NCBI RefSeq assembly: GCF_003852235.1
Contig: NZ_CP027732.1
Coordinates: 5,704,001 to 5,768,000 of the forward strand
Length of the DNA stretch: 64,000 nt
Source: Pseudomonas sp. R4-35-07
GTDB lineage: Bacteria > Pseudomonadota > Gammaproteobacteria > Pseudomonadales > Pseudomonadaceae
Direction of reading: 5' to 3'
The notes under the pieces are model-generated. The model saw nothing but the letters and a program-made list of their open reading frames with translations, had not been told where the DNA came from and searched no databases. A program made the translations under genes and the position numbers. This document shows, in pieces, positions 56,300 through 64,000 of this stretch. The first letter of the stretch is position 1, and each line of letters starts with the position of its first letter.

Positions 56300-56938
56300 A
56301 TGTATACACCCAACGCCTTCGCCCTTGATGACTTGCCCGAACTGCACCAACTGATCCAGCACACTCGCCTGGCGCAGGTGGTGACCTTTGGGGAGCATGG
56401 CTTGCAAGCCAGCCACCTGCCGCTGCTGCTCAACCCCGACGAAGGCCCCAGCGGCACGCTCTACGGGCACCTGGCCAAGGCCAATCGGCAATGGCAGGAC
56501 TTGCAGAACGGCAGCGACGCCCTGGTGATCTTCGCCGGCGCCGAGGCCTATATCAGCCCGGCGTTCTACCCGGCCAAGGCCGAGCACGGCAAAGTGGTAC
56601 CGACCTGGAATTACCTGGCGGTGCACGCCTACGGCAAGGCCGATGTGTTCACCGACGCCGAGCGCCTGCTGGGCCTGGTCAGCGCGCTCACCGATCGCCA
56701 TGAAAGCGCTCGCGACCAGCCCTGGAAAGTCAGCGACGCGCCGGCCGGCTACATTGACAGCATGCTCAAGGCCATCGTCGGCTTCGCGCTGCCCATCGAT
56801 CGCCTGATCGGCAAACGCAAACTCAGCCAAAACCGCAGCGCGGCTGACATCGCCGGCGTACGCGATGGCCTGGCCACAAGTGTCGATGTACGCGACCAGA
56901 CCCTCGCCCGCTTTATGCCCCAAGGAGTTCCAGAATGA
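56300..56938 (+). CDS. FMN-binding negative regulator-type protein (PaiB-like)
   Basis: The 212-residue protein starts MYTPNAFALDDLPELHQLIQ and contains LPLLLNPDEGPSGTLYGHLAKAN and ISPAFYPAK...VPTWNYLAVHAYG, signatures of PaiB/FMN-binding split-barrel proteins. Members are annotated as negative regulators from Bacillus PaiB but many are probably flavin enzymes. ATG 56300 follows AAGGA; the frame extends upstream to 55937 but that part overlaps the MocR gene. It heads an operon with two acetyltransferases. Confidence 0.9.
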   Translation: MYTPNAFALDDLPELHQLIQHTRLAQVVTFGEHGLQASHLPLLLNPDEGPSGTLYGHLAKANRQWQDLQNGSDALVIFAGAEAYISPAFYPAKAEHGKVVPTWNYLAVHAYGKADVFTDAERLLGLVSALTDRHESARDQPWKVSDAPAGYIDSMLKAIVGFALPIDRLIGKRKLSQNRSAADIAGVRDGLATSVDVRDQTLARFMPQGVPE

Positions 56939-57381
56939 GCCCGCTCGAGATTCGCCAGGTCAGCGCCGCCGACCACACCGCCTGGTTGCCGCTGTGGCAG
57001 GCGTATTTGACGTTCTACAACACGCAATTGCCGGACGCAGTCAGCCAAAGTACCTGGCAACGCCTGGTCGACGCCGACGAGCCGACCCATTCGGCGCTGG
57101 CCTGGCAGGACGGCAAGGCGGTGGGCATGGTCAACTTCATCTACCATCGCTCCAACTGGAGCATCGAGAACTCCTGCTACCTGCAGGACCTGCTCGTGGA
57201 CTCGGCCCAACGCGGCACCGGCGTCGGTCGCAAACTGATCGAGTTCGTCTATGCCACGGCCAAGGCAGATGGCTGCGGCAAAGTGCATTGGCTGACCCAC
57301 GAGACCAACGCCACGGCGATCCAGCTCTATGAGCGCATCGCTGAACGCCCAGGTTTAATTCAATTTCGCAAAGCCCTTTAA
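56935..57381 (+). CDS. GNAT-family N-acetyltransferase
   Basis: The 148-residue protein has the GNAT acetyl-CoA loop QRGTGVGRKLIEFVY and the downstream ETNATAIQLYERIAE segment. It resembles the PaiA-type partner position in pai operons. It overlaps the PaiB-like gene by 4 bp (ATGA), indicating coupled translation. The substrate is unknown; polyamines are possible by analogy with PaiA, but that is inference. Confidence 0.9.
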   Translation: MSPLEIRQVSAADHTAWLPLWQAYLTFYNTQLPDAVSQSTWQRLVDADEPTHSALAWQDGKAVGMVNFIYHRSNWSIENSCYLQDLLVDSAQRGTGVGRKLIEFVYATAKADGCGKVHWLTHETNATAIQLYERIAERPGLIQFRKAL

Positions 57382-57391
57382 GGAGCGCAGC

Positions 57392-58063
57392 ATGCCCACC
57401 TCCCTCGCTGACTGGAAAGGCGTTCCGGCGCCCACGGCTCAACTGCTCGAAGGACGTTTTGTCCGCCTGGTCAAACTCGACCCCGCGCGCCACGCCGATC
57501 AACTGTGGCAAGCCCTCGAAGGCCCCGGCGCCGACCCCAAGTTGTGGGACTATCTGCCTTACGGCCCGTTTGCCGAGCGCGCCGCGTTCGATGTGTGGTT
57601 GAACAACCACGCGGCCAGCACCGACCCGTATTTCTTCAGTGTGGTCGACCGCGCCAACGATGAGGTGCAGGGCATCCTGAGTTTGATGTCTATCGTCCCG
57701 GCCCAGGGCCGTATCGAAATCGGCCATGTCACCTTCGGCGCCCCGATGCAGCGCTCGCCGAAAAGCACCGAGGCGGTGTATCTGCTGGCCAAGTATGCGT
57801 TCGAGCAGGGCTACCGTCGCCTGGAATGGAAATGCAACAACGGCAACGCCCGCTCCCGATACGCAGCCGAGCGCCTGGGTTTCAGTTTCGAAGGGGTATT
57901 CCGCCAGCACATGGTGGTCAAGGGCCAGAACCGCGATACGGCATGGTTTTCTATACTGGATTCGGAATGGCCGGCGATTGACGCGGGGTTCGAACAGTGG
58001 CTGTCGGAGGCTAACCAGTCCAGCGCCGGGCAACTGAAAACACTGGCCGAGTGCAGAAATTGA
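57392..58063 (+). CDS. GNAT-family N-acetyltransferase, RimJ/RimL-like
   Basis: The 223-residue protein has the RimL-like architecture: LLEGRFVRLVKLDPARHADQL near the N-terminus, IEIGHVTFGAPMQRSPKSTEAVYLL (acetyl-CoA region), and the CNNGNARSRYAAERLGFSFEGVFRQ end block. It lies 10 bp after the first GNAT gene with AAGGAG at its start, so the operon encodes two unlike acetyltransferases. Substrate is not evident. Confidence 0.9.
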   Translation: MPTSLADWKGVPAPTAQLLEGRFVRLVKLDPARHADQLWQALEGPGADPKLWDYLPYGPFAERAAFDVWLNNHAASTDPYFFSVVDRANDEVQGILSLMSIVPAQGRIEIGHVTFGAPMQRSPKSTEAVYLLAKYAFEQGYRRLEWKCNNGNARSRYAAERLGFSFEGVFRQHMVVKGQNRDTAWFSILDSEWPAIDAGFEQWLSEANQSSAGQLKTLAECRN

Positions 58064-58096
58064 AACGCTGATAGGGTGAGACTTGCGCAACGCCAC

Positions 58097-58210
58097 TGTA
58101 GAAGCGAGCTTGCTCGCGAAAAACGCCCAGGCAACACGTTCATCCTGGATAAACGTGAAGGCCCCCGAGTTCTTCGCGAGCAAGGGCTAGCCGCCCGCCT
58201 CGCTCCTACA
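58097..58210. repeat. Inverted repeat of the GCGAGCTTGCTCGCG class
   Basis: TGTAGAAGCGAGCTTGCTCG on the left is largely mirrored by GCGAGCAAGG...CTCGCTCCTACA on the right. This is a third repeat class, distinct from the GGGAGGGGGCTTGC pairs. It occupies the gap between the convergent acetyltransferase and methyltransferase genes. Confidence 0.82.
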
Positions 58211-58218
58211 AAAAAGCC

Positions 58219-59142
58219 TTAACTGTTGGGGGTAAAGTGCTTGGCCAGCACCGCAATATGCTCCGGCCCGATCCCACAGCAACCGCCAAGATGGCTGGCC
58301 CCGCGCGCCTGCCAATCGGCCGCCCAGTGCAGATAGCCGGGTGGGTCGAGGTCATCGCGCAGCGGGTCGAGGCCATCGTTGGCCGTGGCCTCCTTGGGTT
58401 GCGGCGGGAACGCGTTGGCATAGGCGCCAAGCTGGATCGCCACGCCAAGGCGCTCGAAGCTCTGGCGGGCAGCGTCAATCGCCGCGCCGATCACTTCCGG
58501 CTGGCTGCAGTTGAACAGCAGCACCTCCACGCCCAACTGCGCTGCCGCTTCGGCGGCGTCCGCCACCGGTTCGCCTGAGCGCAGGCGTGGCACGTCGTCC
58601 GTGTCTTCGTCCTTCAAGGTAAATGACAGCCAGAGCGGTTTACCGTCTTTCGGCAGCCCGGCCTGGATCGCCCGCGCCTCGACGATGGAACTCTGGGTTT
58701 CCGCCAGCCACAGGTCGACATGGGGCGCCAGGCCGTTGACCAGAGGCGTCAGCAGCTCGTTCACCCGCCCAGGCTCGAACAAATCCGGCCGATAAGAACC
58801 GAACAGCGGCGGCAATGAACCCGCCACCCGCACCGCCTGGCCTGAAGCCTGCACCGCACGGCGGGCCAGTTCACCAGCGAGGGCCGCCAGCGCCTGACCT
58901 TCGGCGGCGAACCGCGCCTCACCAATATGAAAGGGCACAACGGCGTAGCTGTTGCTGGTGATCACGTTGGCGCCGCTCTGGATATACGCCGCGTGCACCG
59001 CCTCAACCGCCTGAGGCGCTTCGCTCAACGCCAGCGCCGACCACTCCGGCTGCCTGAACGGCGCGCCACGGCGCTGCAGCTCACGGCCCATACCGCCATC
59101 GAGAATTACTGTAGGTTGTGCGCCCATATAGCTTTTACTCAT
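58219..59142 (-). CDS. Homocysteine S-methyltransferase-family protein
   Basis: The protein (307 residues from 59142) is a Pfam S-methyl_trans TIM barrel: ILDGGMGRELQRRG at the start, ANVITSNSYAVV, AETQSSIVEARAI, and the zinc-ligand cysteines in LLFNCSQPE and GGCCGIGPEH. Members transfer a methyl group from S-methylmethionine or similar donors to homocysteine. The start is uncertain: ATG 59127, ATG 59142 and GTG 59163 are all in frame with weak ribosome sites. It is divergent from an amino-acid ABC transporter. Confidence 0.92.
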   Translation of the reverse strand: MSKSYMGAQPTVILDGGMGRELQRRGAPFRQPEWSALALSEAPQAVEAVHAAYIQSGANVITSNSYAVVPFHIGEARFAAEGQALAALAGELARRAVQASGQAVRVAGSLPPLFGSYRPDLFEPGRVNELLTPLVNGLAPHVDLWLAETQSSIVEARAIQAGLPKDGKPLWLSFTLKDEDTDDVPRLRSGEPVADAAEAAAQLGVEVLLFNCSQPEVIGAAIDAARQSFERLGVAIQLGAYANAFPPQPKEATANDGLDPLRDDLDPPGYLHWAADWQARGASHLGGCCGIGPEHIAVLAKHFTPNS

Positions 59143-59239
59143 ATGCTTATGAAAATAACTCACTATGAGAGTCGTTCTTATAACTATTTAATACGCACCA
59201 ACCGGTTCATAACAACTCTTTTTTCTTCAGGTGTCCGCT

Positions 59240-60061
59240 TTGAAACTTAAACCGCTATTGGCCCTGGGCCTGACAATGCTCGCTGCCGCCACTCAGGCCT
59301 TCGGCGGTACGACCCTGGATCGGATTGAGCAAAAGAAAGAACTGGTCGGCCTGCTGATGGAAAGCTACCCGCCGTTTTCGTTTCTCAACGAGCAGAACCA
59401 GCTCGACGGCTTTGACGTCGACGTGGCCAAAGCCGTGGCGCAGAAGCTGGGCGTGAAGCTTCGCCTGGAAACCCCGTCCTGGGACGTGATCGCCGCTGGC
59501 CGCTGGAGCGGGCGCTACGACATCTGCATCTGCTCCATGACCCCGAGCAAGGCGCGCGCCGAAGTGTTCGATTTCCCGGTGGAGTACTACGCCTCGCCTG
59601 CGGTGATCGTGGTCAATGCCAAAGATGACCGCATCCACGGCGCCAAGGACCTGAGCGGCAAGAAAGTCGGCCTGACCAGCGCATCGAGCTACGAGAGCTA
59701 TCTGAACAAGAACCTGGTGATCGAAGGCGCCGAAGACACGCAACTGCAGTATCCGTTCGAGGACGTGCAGATCGCGCCGTACGACACCGATAACGTGGCC
59801 TTCCAAGACCTCGGCTTGGGCGCTGGCGTGCGCCTGGACGCGATCCTCACCAACCTGGTGACCGCCCAACCACGCTTGACCGCCGACAAGCGCTTCAAGC
59901 TGGCCGGCGAGCCGCTCTACTCGGAGCCCAACTCGGTCGCCATCGAAAAAGGCGACCCGCAGTGGGACAGCAAAGTGCGTGAGGTCTTCGCCCAGCTCAA
60001 GCAGGACGGCACCTTGAGCAAGCTGTCGCAAAAATGGATCGGCGCCGACATCAGCCAATGA
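59240..60061 (+). CDS. Amino-acid ABC transporter periplasmic binding protein
   Basis: The protein (273 residues from TTG 59240) has a signal peptide (PLLALGLTMLAAATQAFGG) and a bacterial extracellular solute-binding family 3 body: SYPPFSFLNEQNQLDGFDVDVAKAVAQKLG, then KDLSGKKVGLTSASSYESYL and the C-terminal KLSQKWIGAD. It is likely to bind a polar amino acid. A GTG at 59231 is equally in frame; the AGGTG sequence overlapping it better serves the TTG. It overlaps the permease gene by 4 bp. The divergent methyltransferase hints at a sulfur amino acid, which is inference. Confidence 0.9.
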   Translation: MKLKPLLALGLTMLAAATQAFGGTTLDRIEQKKELVGLLMESYPPFSFLNEQNQLDGFDVDVAKAVAQKLGVKLRLETPSWDVIAAGRWSGRYDICICSMTPSKARAEVFDFPVEYYASPAVIVVNAKDDRIHGAKDLSGKKVGLTSASSYESYLNKNLVIEGAEDTQLQYPFEDVQIAPYDTDNVAFQDLGLGAGVRLDAILTNLVTAQPRLTADKRFKLAGEPLYSEPNSVAIEKGDPQWDSKVREVFAQLKQDGTLSKLSQKWIGADISQ

Positions 60062-60888
60062 CCGCATTCCCGACCCCGCCCCAACCCCCGGTAACCACGT
60101 CGCGGCTGCGGCGGCTGTTCGGCTTTCGCACGCGGCTGTACCTGACCTGGGCCGCGCTGTTTTGCCTGTTTGCCAGTTTCTTCCTGAGCTTTGACCTGAA
60201 GTTCTCGATCATCCTCGACAAGCTGCCCAACCTGGTTGGCGTGCACTTGGCGCCCAACGGCTTCCTGCAAGGCGCGGCGCTGACGCTGTTTCTGTGCCTG
60301 TGTTCGATCGTGGCGTCGTCGGTGCTGGGTTTCGTCACTGCGCTGGGACGCGTGTCGAAAAGCGCCCTGGCCTTCGGCATTGCCACGTTCTATGCCTCGT
60401 TTTTTCGCGGTACGCCGCTGCTGATCCAGATCCTGCTGATCTACCTCGGCCTGCCGCAACTGGGCCTGGTTCCGGGCGCGATCGTCGCCGGGATCATCGC
60501 GCTGTCGCTGAACTACGGCGCCTACCTGAGCGAAATCTTCCGCGCCGGCATCCTCGGCGTGCCCCACGGCCAACGGGAAGCGGCACTGGCCCTGGGCATG
60601 CGCGACAGCGCGATCTTCTGGCACGTTACGCTGCCCCAGGCCATGCGCACCATCGTCCCGCCGGCCACCAACCAGTTCATCTCGATGCTCAAGGATTCGT
60701 CGCTGATCTCAGTGATGGGCGTGTGGGAAGTGATGTTCCTCGCACAATCCTATGGGCGCTCAAGCTATCGCTATATCGAGATGCTCACCACGGCGGCGAT
60801 CATCTACTGGGTGATGTCCCTGGGGCTGGAGCTGATCCAGGCGCGCATGGAGCGGCACTATGGCAAAGGGTACGTAAGGCGAGGATGA
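60058..60888 (+). CDS. Amino-acid ABC transporter permease (HisM/GlnP type)
   Basis: The 276-residue membrane protein has about five to six helices and the HisMQ signatures LFFRGTPLLIQ-like FFRGTPLLIQILLIYLGLP and the EAA loop GQREAALALGMRDSAIFWHVTLPQAMR. ATG 60058 overlaps the binding-protein stop (ATGA). No ATP-binding subunit gene follows, and none is elsewhere in the window except PstB, so the ATPase must be shared or encoded distantly. Confidence 0.93.
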   Translation: MTAFPTPPQPPVTTSRLRRLFGFRTRLYLTWAALFCLFASFFLSFDLKFSIILDKLPNLVGVHLAPNGFLQGAALTLFLCLCSIVASSVLGFVTALGRVSKSALAFGIATFYASFFRGTPLLIQILLIYLGLPQLGLVPGAIVAGIIALSLNYGAYLSEIFRAGILGVPHGQREAALALGMRDSAIFWHVTLPQAMRTIVPPATNQFISMLKDSSLISVMGVWEVMFLAQSYGRSSYRYIEMLTTAAIIYWVMSLGLELIQARMERHYGKGYVRRG

Positions 60889-61047
60889 CGGGCAGCAAGG
60901 CAACTACCGTGATCCGCCCTATCGCTCATTGTTTTTAATCGCACCAGACGAGAGACATCTCCCGCAAACGATCGGCTCACAGGCCGACATTTATCCCCCC
61001 GGCACCCCGCTAAATTCCCAGCCTCATACATTAAGAGGTGGGTTTAC

Positions 61048-62358
61048 ATGCCGCTCATACACAAACAACTCGCACTGGCCATCACCCTGGCGTTCGCAGC
61101 GATCAGCACTCAACAGGCGCAGGCACGCGGCGACATCGAGCCAGACAGTGAATGGCTTGAGCCGGCTCCGGTGAACGGTGGAAAACAATATTTCGAACCG
61201 GCCCTCCCGGCGCCTGAAGACTTCTACTTCGCCAACACGGCTACCAGCCGCAACGGCTTGAGCGTCGCCCATGTGCTGGACTCCGCAGTGGAGACACTGC
61301 TGGCGTCGGACGAACTGCACGAATGGGAAAAAGACCATCTTGAGCAATACGGCCAGTACCTCAGCACTTTGGAGCCAGGCAGGCTAGGTGCCGTGCTTGA
61401 GCAATTGGCAGGCAGCCAGAACGCCAACTTGGGCACCGCCACCCAAAACAGCATGAAACAATTGAACGACAGCCTGTTGTCGGCAATACGTCTGCTGGAC
61501 AACAACGCCAGCGAGACGGGACGCGTGTGGTTCCAAGGCTTGGGCAATAGCGGCAGGCTCGATGCCCAACACGGCAGTGCCGGTCTGAAGCAACGCAGCC
61601 AAGGCCTGCTGCTGGGTGCTGACTGGTCAATCGATCACGCATGGCGGCTGGGCGTGGTGGCCGGCAAGTCCGGCAGCGAACTGAACGCCACGCGTTTCAA
61701 GGGTGATCTGGACAGCTGGCACCTGGGCGCTTACGCCGTGCGTCAAGACGGACCACTGGCGTTGCGCCTGGGCGCGCTTTACAACAGCCATACCGGAAAA
61801 AACAAACGTACGGTCGATTTCGACCTCATTGACCATCGCCAGAACCTCACCGGCAAGTACAACGCCCAGAGCCAAAACGTATTCGCAGAGGCGGGCTATC
61901 AACTGGATATCGGCGGCTTGCACGCCGAGCCCTTTGCCAGCGCAGGTTTTCAACGTTATCAGCGCGACCGCTTCCAGGAAAAAGGCGGCTATAGCGCTTT
62001 GGACGTGGGTGCACAAACCCAGCAAAACTTCAGTAGCACCTTCGGTCTGCGCCTGAGCCACGACGTTGCAATAGGCAACCAGATGACCCTCAAACCGCAC
62101 CTGAGCACCCAATGGAAACACCTGTATGGCGACGTCAACAGTCGCGTTCGCCAGTCATTTTCCTGGAATAAACGAGAGGACTTCAACAGCGAGTTCACCA
62201 TCGGCGGCACTGCTCTGGACCGCAACAGCCTGGCGCTGCGTACCGGTATGGACATGGCACTGTCGGCTGAACACACCGTGGGCCTGGCCTACACCGCCGA
62301 ATTCGGCAGCACGAGTCGCAACCAGGGATTGATGGGGCAGTGGGCGATGGCGTTCTAA
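61048..62358 (+). CDS. Autotransporter beta-barrel domain protein with little passenger
   Basis: The 436-residue protein has a signal peptide (LALAITLAFAAISTQQAQA), a short helical segment (about 60-155), and a beta-barrel domain of some 280 residues (about 155-436) of the autotransporter family: WFQGLGNSGRLDAQHG, GLLLGADWS, DSWHLGAYAV, NVFAEAGYQLD, with a C-terminal QWAMAF bearing the aromatic outer-membrane assembly signal. The usual large passenger is absent, so it resembles a short barrel protein rather than an adhesin exporter. RBS AAGAGGTGGG precedes the ATG. Confidence 0.87.
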   Translation: MPLIHKQLALAITLAFAAISTQQAQARGDIEPDSEWLEPAPVNGGKQYFEPALPAPEDFYFANTATSRNGLSVAHVLDSAVETLLASDELHEWEKDHLEQYGQYLSTLEPGRLGAVLEQLAGSQNANLGTATQNSMKQLNDSLLSAIRLLDNNASETGRVWFQGLGNSGRLDAQHGSAGLKQRSQGLLLGADWSIDHAWRLGVVAGKSGSELNATRFKGDLDSWHLGAYAVRQDGPLALRLGALYNSHTGKNKRTVDFDLIDHRQNLTGKYNAQSQNVFAEAGYQLDIGGLHAEPFASAGFQRYQRDRFQEKGGYSALDVGAQTQQNFSSTFGLRLSHDVAIGNQMTLKPHLSTQWKHLYGDVNSRVRQSFSWNKREDFNSEFTIGGTALDRNSLALRTGMDMALSAEHTVGLAYTAEFGSTSRNQGLMGQWAMAF

Positions 62359-62381
62359 GGCGCCAATGCCTGATCAGCAGG

Positions 62382-62406
62382 CAAAAAAAGGGGGCACATG
62401 CCCCCC
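62382..62406 (-). terminator. Intrinsic terminator for the carboxylase gene
   Basis: GGGGGCA-CA-TGCCCCC forms a tight 7-bp stem; read on the minus strand it is followed by T7. It therefore ends the leftward carboxylase mRNA. Confidence 0.88.
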
Positions 62407-62438
62407 GAGGTTTAAGCGGTAGTGTCGAAGGCTAGGTA

Positions 62439-64000
62439 TCAGCCTTCGATTTCAATCAGGATTTCGCCAGGGTTCACGCGGTCGCCCTTGGCCACATGCA
62501 CGGCGGTGACTTTACCGGCGATGGAGGCCTGCACTTCGGTTTCCATCTTCATCGCCTCGGTGATCAGCACCGCCTGGCCGGCCTTGACCACGTCGCCTTC
62601 CTTGACCAGCACGTCGACGATATTGCCTGGCATCGCGGTGCTGACATGGCCTGGCTCGGTGGCATGCTTGCGCTTGCTGCCGCCGCTGCTGACGAACTCG
62701 TTGAGCGGTTCGAACACCACTTCTTCGGGCATGCCGTCGATGGACAGGTAGAAGTGGCGCTTGCCTTCGGCCTTCACGCCGACACCGGTGATGTCCACAC
62801 GGTAGCTTTCACCGTGCACATCGATGACAAACTCGGTCGGCACGCCTTCGCCACCGGCACGGGCCACGCCGCCGGCTTCAGGGATCGGCAGCAGCACTTC
62901 CGGCGCCAGCGTGCCGGCGTCGCGCTCTTCGAGGAACTTGCGGCCGATGTCCGGGAACATGGCGTAGGTCAGCACGTCTTCTTCGGACTTGGCCAACGCG
63001 CCGATTTCACCGCGCAGCTTGGTCATTTCCGGCTTGAGCAAATCGGCCGGACGTACGTCGATGACCTCTTCGCTGCCGATGGCCTGACGGCGCAGCTTTT
63101 CGTTCACAGTGCCCGGCGCCTTGCCGTAGCCGCCTTGCAGGTAGAGCTTCACTTCGTTGGTGATGGTCTTGTAGCGCTCGCCGGCCAGCACGTTGAAGAA
63201 CGCCTGGGTGCCGACGATCTGCGAGGTTGGGGTGACCAGCGGCGGGAAGCCAAGGTCTTCACGCACGCGGGGGATTTCGGCGAGCACCTCGCTCATGCGG
63301 TTCAGCGCGCCCTGCTCTTTCAACTGGTTGGCCAGGTTGGAAATCATCCCACCGGGCACCTGGTTGACTTGCACGCGGGTGTCGACAGCGGTGAACTCGC
63401 TTTCGAACTGGTGGTATTTCTTGCGCACGGCATAGAAGTACAGGCCGATTTCCTGCAGCAGTTCCAGGTCCAGGCCGGTGTCGAATTCGCTGCCCTTGAG
63501 GGCGGCGACCATCGACTCGGTGCCCGGGTGGCTGGTGCCCCAGGCGAAGCTGGAGATGGCGGTGTCGATGTGGTCGGCGCCGTTTTCGATGGCCTTGAGT
63601 TGGCACATCGCAGCCAGGCCCGCAGTGTCGTGGGAGTGGATAAAGATCGGCAGGTTCTGCTCGGCTTTCAGCGCCTTGACCAGTTCGCCGGTGGCGTAGG
63701 GCGTCAGCAGGCCGGCCATGTCCTTGATCGCGATGGAGTCGCAGCCCATGGATTCGAGCTGCTTGGCCTGGGCCACGAACGCCTCGACGGTGTGCACCGG
63801 GCTGGTGGTGTAGGCGATGGTGCCCTGGGCGTGCTTGCCGGCGGCTTTGACCGCTTCGATGGCCACGCGCAGGTTACGCACGTCGTTCATCGCATCGAAG
63901 ATGCGGAACACATCGATGCCATTAACGGCGGCTTTGGCAACGAACGCGCGGACCACGTCATCGCTGTAGTGGCGGTAGCCCAGCAGGTTCTGGCCGCGCA
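62439..64000 (-). CDS. oadA: Pyruvate/oxaloacetate carboxylase subunit (OadA/PycB type), N-terminus cut by window edge
   Basis: The 519 visible codons run to the right edge, so the first part of the carboxyltransferase barrel is missing. Visible are HMGL-like carboxyltransferase segments (FRIFDAMNDVRNL, KDMAGLLTPYATGELV, HSHDTAGLAAMCQLKA), the conserved PYC/OADA domain (EVKLYLQGGYGKAPG), and a C-terminal biotinyl domain with EAMKMETEV, whose lysine is the biotinylation site. In Pseudomonas this subunit pairs with a separate biotin carboxylase subunit, expected just beyond the edge. It probably converts pyruvate to oxaloacetate (anaplerosis). Confidence 0.94.
   Translation of the reverse strand, partial: RGQNLLGYRHYSDDVVRAFVAKAAVNGIDVFRIFDAMNDVRNLRVAIEAVKAAGKHAQGTIAYTTSPVHTVEAFVAQAKQLESMGCDSIAIKDMAGLLTPYATGELVKALKAEQNLPIFIHSHDTAGLAAMCQLKAIENGADHIDTAISSFAWGTSHPGTESMVAALKGSEFDTGLDLELLQEIGLYFYAVRKKYHQFESEFTAVDTRVQVNQVPGGMISNLANQLKEQGALNRMSEVLAEIPRVREDLGFPPLVTPTSQIVGTQAFFNVLAGERYKTITNEVKLYLQGGYGKAPGTVNEKLRRQAIGSEEVIDVRPADLLKPEMTKLRGEIGALAKSEEDVLTYAMFPDIGRKFLEERDAGTLAPEVLLPIPEAGGVARAGGEGVPTEFVIDVHGESYRVDITGVGVKAEGKRHFYLSIDGMPEEVVFEPLNEFVSSGGSKRKHATEPGHVSTAMPGNIVDVLVKEGDVVKAGQAVLITEAMKMETEVQASIAGKVTAVHVAKGDRVNPGEILIEIEG

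Overview
The window looks like a chromosomal segment of a Pseudomonas, most probably of the P. fluorescens lineage. Codon use is GC-rich, the gene order hupA-rubB-rubA / ubiC-ubiA / phoB-phoR / phoU-pstB-pstA-pstC-pstS follows the Pseudomonas arrangement, and many intergenic gaps carry the short GTGGGAGGGGGCTTGC-type inverted repeats common in that group. Both edges cut genes: tssM on the left (C-terminus missing) and the oadA-type carboxylase subunit on the right (N-terminus missing).

Region 1 (1-25015) is a type VI secretion system. A leftward operon (fha, tssJ, tssK, tssL, tssM) encodes the membrane complex, baseplate adaptor and FHA scaffold. A divergent rightward operon (tssA, tssB, tssC, hcp, tssE, tssF, tssG, tssH/clpV) encodes sheath, tube, baseplate and recycling ATPase. 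It is followed by vgrG, an Eag-type DUF1795 chaperone, a 1454-residue PAAR-Rhs effector with a variable C-terminal toxin (AHH/HNH-like, inferred), and a putative DUF1963-like immunity gene. The divergent promoter gap holds a sigma-54-like site with correct GG-N10-GC spacing.

Region 2 (25016-29074) holds core genes: an HU protein, rubredoxin and its reductase, the first ubiquinone steps ubiC-ubiA, and a small exported repeat protein. Region 3 (29157-41178) is the phosphate regulon: phoB-phoR, a CorC-like membrane protein, a CheY-like regulator, phoU, pstB, pstA, pstC and pstS. I found Pho boxes in front of phoB, pstC and pstS, each with a possible -10 element 10 bp away. The pstC 5' end has an apparent frameshift in a five-base homopolymer.

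Region 4 (41403-43001) is a small accessory module: an XRE/ImmA-IrrE protein and a PIN-domain protein that overlap by four bases, behind an inverted-repeat promoter. It resembles a toxin-antitoxin pair inserted beside pstS. Region 5 (43052-50022) has an MHS-type transporter, a hotdog thioesterase, a hexose-6-phosphate mutarotase, small envelope proteins, purE-purK with a terminator-like leader hairpin, and a LysR regulator.

Region 6 (50192-64000) links amino-acid metabolism genes: aspartase, an alanine/glycine-type sodium symporter and asparaginase. It continues with a MocR regulator whose linker DNA is an array of DnaA-box-like 12-mers, divergent from an FMN-binding/GNAT/GNAT operon, then a homocysteine methyltransferase divergent from a two-gene amino-acid ABC transporter, a passenger-poor autotransporter barrel, and the biotin-dependent carboxylase subunit. 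I saw no tRNA, rRNA, CRISPR array, insertion sequence or prophage.
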